Shown one piece after another: positions 61,749 to 64,000 of a stretch of 64,000 nucleotides of DNA (position 1 is its first letter; the number at the start of each line of letters is the position of its first letter). Source of the DNA: Halobacterium salinarum DSM 3754 (GTDB lineage Archaea > Halobacteriota > Halobacteria > Halobacteriales > Halobacteriaceae). The notes under the pieces were generated by a model. It had not been told where the DNA came from and made no database searches. It saw only the letters and a list, made by a program, of their open reading frames with translations. The position numbers and the translations under genes are program-made. The DNA lies in contig NZ_VRYN01000003.1 of NCBI RefSeq assembly GCF_008124605.1, positions 1-64,000 on the forward strand, written 5' to 3'.

Positions 61749-63125
61749 TTACAGCGAGTAATCCGACGCGTGCAGACTCACGTAGCGGCCGTTGCGCAGC
61801 CCGAACTTCGCTTTCCGGTATTTGCCGTAGAGCTTGAGCCCGCCGGCGGCCGAGCGCGCACTGGACTTGGAGATGACGCTGCCGGTGTCGGTGGCGTCCA
61901 GCATCGATCGCGTGATGCGGATCGTGTCGTCCCAGTCGTCGGGGCCGAACGACCCGACGATGTTCGCCATTGCGACGTTGCGTTTCACCTCGTCGCCGAT
62001 GGCGTCGTGCCAGGCGTCGTTGTACTCCTCGAGGCTCTCCGTGGCCGCCAGCCGCCCGGCAAGCAGGCCCGTCCGGTGGGCGACGTGGTCGCCGCCCTCG
62101 TGGAACGCCGAGGTCGCGCCCATCGCGCCGCCGGTGACGGCGATGCCCGCCTCGACCGGTGATTCGATGGGTTGCGTCGACGAGATCGGGTAGGTTTCCG
62201 TGCCGCCGGCTTTGCCGTGGTCGTCGACGATCGGGAACGCCGTGTCGATGTCGTACTCGTCGCCGTACACCTCGGTGAGGAAGCGGTGGATGTACTCGCT
62301 GCCGGACGGGATCTTGTCGTCGTCCGCGCGCAGCAGCCGCCAGTCGTCGGGGTCGAAGTCGGCGATGTCCAGGCCGATGGGCATCGTCAGTCCGACCCGG
62401 GCGACGTTGCCCTGGTTCGGGAACACCCAGGGGTAGGCGGTCTCGCCGGGCATCCATCCCCACCAGAACTTCAGGGAGGCGTCGTCGAAGACGTCGTCCG
62501 GGAACTGGCGGTACTCCTGGTACGCGATGTGGTTGGCGTCCGGCGGGCTGAGCACCGTGCTGGCCTGCGTGTCCGCGGGCAACAGGGGGTCGAGGACGCG
62601 CATGGTGATCTGACGCTGGGGGCCGTCGGCGAGCACGAGATACTCGGTGGTGACCGTCTCCCCACCACCGAGGTGGAGGGTGTGCTCGTGGCCGTCACCG
62701 TCGATGTGTGAGTCCACCGTCTTCACCGTGGTGCCGGCCTCGTAGCGCGCGCCGGCGGCCTCGGCGCGATCCCGGAGCCAGTCGTCGAAGCGGGCGCGAT
62801 GGAAGGTGAACCCGAAGGCGTCGTAGTCGTTGTCGATGCCGGTCCGGTCGACGGTCACGCGCTCGGTGGGTCCGATGAACTCGGCGTCGGCCAGGTCGTG
62901 TTCGATCACGTCGTCGGGGATGTCCGCGACATCGAGGCCGGCGACGTCCAGCCAGTAATCCAGGAAGCCGGCTGCGTCCGTCGAGTCGGGGCCGAGGCGG
63001 TCGCGGTCACTTCGGGGCACGCCCTTCTCGTAGACGACGGCGTCAGCGCCTTCGTCGGCGGCCGCGTACGCAGCGGTCGACCCCGCTGGCCCACCACCAA
63101 CCACGGCGACATCCACGTCAGTCAT
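61749..63125 (-). CDS. FAD-dependent geranylgeranyl reductase-family protein
   Basis: A 458-residue flavoprotein. VDVAVVGGGPAGSTAAYAAA is the dinucleotide-binding start, LVLADGPQRQITMRV the FAD-associated strand, and VTGGAMGATSAFHEGGDHVA the second FAD motif. Relatives saturate the double bonds of archaeal lipid chains or menaquinone. The substrate here is unknown; the true digeranylgeranylglycerophospholipid reductase may be elsewhere. It ends 80 nt before the peroxiredoxin. Confidence 0.85.
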   Translation of the reverse strand: MTDVDVAVVGGGPAGSTAAYAAADEGADAVVYEKGVPRSDRDRLGPDSTDAAGFLDYWLDVAGLDVADIPDDVIEHDLADAEFIGPTERVTVDRTGIDNDYDAFGFTFHRARFDDWLRDRAEAAGARYEAGTTVKTVDSHIDGDGHEHTLHLGGGETVTTEYLVLADGPQRQITMRVLDPLLPADTQASTVLSPPDANHIAYQEYRQFPDDVFDDASLKFWWGWMPGETAYPWVFPNQGNVARVGLTMPIGLDIADFDPDDWRLLRADDDKIPSGSEYIHRFLTEVYGDEYDIDTAFPIVDDHGKAGGTETYPISSTQPIESPVEAGIAVTGGAMGATSAFHEGGDHVAHRTGLLAGRLAATESLEEYNDAWHDAIGDEVKRNVAMANIVGSFGPDDWDDTIRITRSMLDATDTGSVISKSSARSAAGGLKLYGKYRKAKFGLRNGRYVSLHASDYSL

Positions 63126-63261
63126 GTCTCTATGGTCACCGCGCCGCTGTTATAGTACTTCGAGTTTCGGGCTCGTGTGCGGGCGTTCACCACAACACAC
63201 TGTGTGAGCGGGCGTGAGAAACACCCGAACAAATATAGCCAGTCGAACACGACAGCGAGAC

Positions 63262-63468
63262 ATGGACGTGGTGGGAGTGGGCTACGAATGCATCCGGGCG
63301 TACGTCTACGGGCTGGTGACGGCGACCACGGGCGGGGCCGTGTGGGTGGGCGCGCCCGACGTGACTGCGTCCCCGCGGATCGCGTCGGCGTGGTTCGCGG
63401 TTGCCGGCTTCGGGATGCTCGTGGTCGCGATGCTGACGCTCACGCATTTCGCGAACCGGGCGCTGTGA
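63262..63468 (+). CDS. Small two-helix membrane protein
   Basis: A 68-residue protein with helices AYVYGLVTATTGGAVWVGA and WFAVAGFGMLVVAMLTLTHF. ATG 63262 is preferred; an in-frame upstream extension to 63214 is charged and has no helix. No family recognised. It converges on the aldolase gene with 15 nt between stops. Confidence 0.65.
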   Translation: MDVVGVGYECIRAYVYGLVTATTGGAVWVGAPDVTASPRIASAWFAVAGFGMLVVAMLTLTHFANRAL

Positions 63469-63483
63469 GCCGCGGACGGTGGC

Positions 63484-64000
63484 TCAGTCGCCGCCCTGCC
63501 CGTAGGACTGGAACCGGCGCTCGACGGCGGCCAGTTGGTCGTCGGTGAGCGTGTCCGGGTCGCCGTGGCGGCGCGCCCGCAGATACACCTTGCACAGCTC
63601 CTCGACGTGGATGGTGTTCTCGACGGCGTCGGCCAGATCGTCGCCGACGACGACGAGGCCGTGGTGGGCGAGGATGCAGGCGTCGCTGTCCGCGTCGGCC
63701 ATCTCCGTGACGACGAGTTCGGCCAGATCGTCGGAGCCGTAGGGCGCGTACTCCGCGACCGGGACGCGCCGCCCGACCGCCGTGATCATGTAGTGGATCG
63801 GGGGGAGTTCGTCGCCCAGCACCGCCAGTGTGGACGCCCACGGCGAGTGCGTGTGCACGATCGCGCCCGCGTCAAGGCGCTGGTAGATGCCCGTGTGCAT
63901 CGGGACCTCGCTGGTGGGCGTCATCTCGCCGGCGACCACGTCACCGTCGAGGGTGACCACGGGCACGTCGCTGGCGTCGAAGCCGTCGTAGGGGACGCCG
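63484..64000 (-). CDS. Class II aldolase/adducin-family protein, 5' end outside window
   Basis: The frame stays open to the window edge, so the N-terminus is missing; the first visible residues are [17 protein letters not shown]. Zinc ligands are visible in VHTHSPWAS and [11 protein letters not shown], and the C-terminal part [12 protein letters not shown] is typical. Relatives are L-fuculose-1-phosphate and L-ribulose-5-phosphate enzymes, and in haloarchaea a possible fuculose-phosphate aldolase linked to other carbon routes. Substrate not determinable here. Confidence 0.88.
   Translation of the reverse strand, partial: GVPYDGFDASDVPVVTLDGDVVAGEMTPTSEVPMHTGIYQRLDAGAIVHTHSPWASTLAVLGDELPPIHYMITAVGRRVPVAEYAPYGSDDLAELVVTEMADADSDACILAHHGLVVVGDDLADAVENTIHVEELCKVYLRARRHGDPDTLTDDQLAAVERRFQSYGQGGD

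Noticed and set aside
1..64000. CRISPR array, rRNA genes, replication origin or prophage
   Set aside because: No regularly spaced repeats, no rRNA sequence, no orc/cdc6 gene with origin repeats and no phage structural or integrase genes were seen.

Overview
The window is a stretch of chromosome from an extremely halophilic archaeon, almost certainly Halobacterium salinarum or a very close relative. The reasons are the high G+C, the strongly acidic proteins, the archaeal/eukaryotic-type ribosomal proteins (P0, L7Ae, L18e, L21e, L24e, S28e) and RNA polymerase subunits, the many leaderless genes with a TATA-like box about 27 nt before the start codon, and a gene order known from H. salinarum (L11-L1-P0-L12, aspB3-lrpA1-porBA, L18e-L13-S9-Rpo10-Rpo6-enolase-S2).

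Layout. 1-1335 is the 3' part of an IS66-family transposase. 1383-4020 holds small metabolic and membrane genes. 4141-6908 (minus) is the stalk operon L12-P0-L1 with a folded L1 leader, plus leaderless L11. 6949-14215 holds a DRG-type GTPase, a frameshifted membrane gene, VOC proteins, the divergent dph5/trm5 pair, tRNA-Thr and the aminotransferase aspB3. 14208-17600 (minus) is the Lrp regulator lrpA1 and pyruvate:ferredoxin oxidoreductase porBA; 17741-18993 is Mrp and a small partner. 19134-25269 holds two long plus-strand information-processing operons, each headed by a tRNA (Ser, Leu): S13, S4, S11, Rpo3, then L18e, L13, S9, Rpo10, Rpo6, enolase, S2. 26264-30598 links isoprenoid lipid synthesis (mevalonate kinase, isopentenyl phosphate kinase, GGPP synthase) with an RNase J-type nuclease. 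31014-36984 has GluRS, tRNA cytidine acetyltransferase and L7Ae-S28e-L24e-NDK. 37033-41857 (minus) is the conserved archaeal cluster L21e-Rpo4-DUF655-KsgA-MscS-HemK-like plus a MetE-like gene.

41988-50146 contains two tiny zinc-ribbon proteins (one only 50 aa), a cystathionine synthase/lyase, EF-1beta, a soluble PAS/GAF histidine kinase, the Nop5-fibrillarin pair, an Lrp-TRASH metal sensor, MsrA and an orphan archaellin. 50180-55911 is a radical-SAM/copper redox neighbourhood: two SPASM radical-SAM proteins (heme-synthesis type), a PaaB-like partner protein, a Tat-exported two-domain multicopper oxidase, a halocyanin and superoxide dismutase. After an acyl-CoA dehydrogenase there is a conspicuously AT-rich insert (about 57.2-59.2 kb) carrying a coupled two-gene unit: a PemK/MazF-like toxin and a 340-residue protein with an N-terminal Panacea/SocA-like region. 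It is the best candidate for an undescribed system here. The window closes with a membrane histidine kinase, a MazG-like hydrolase, peroxiredoxin, a geranylgeranyl-reductase-like flavoprotein and a class II aldolase cut by the window edge.

All family assignments come from reading motifs and from memory of the families; no search was run.
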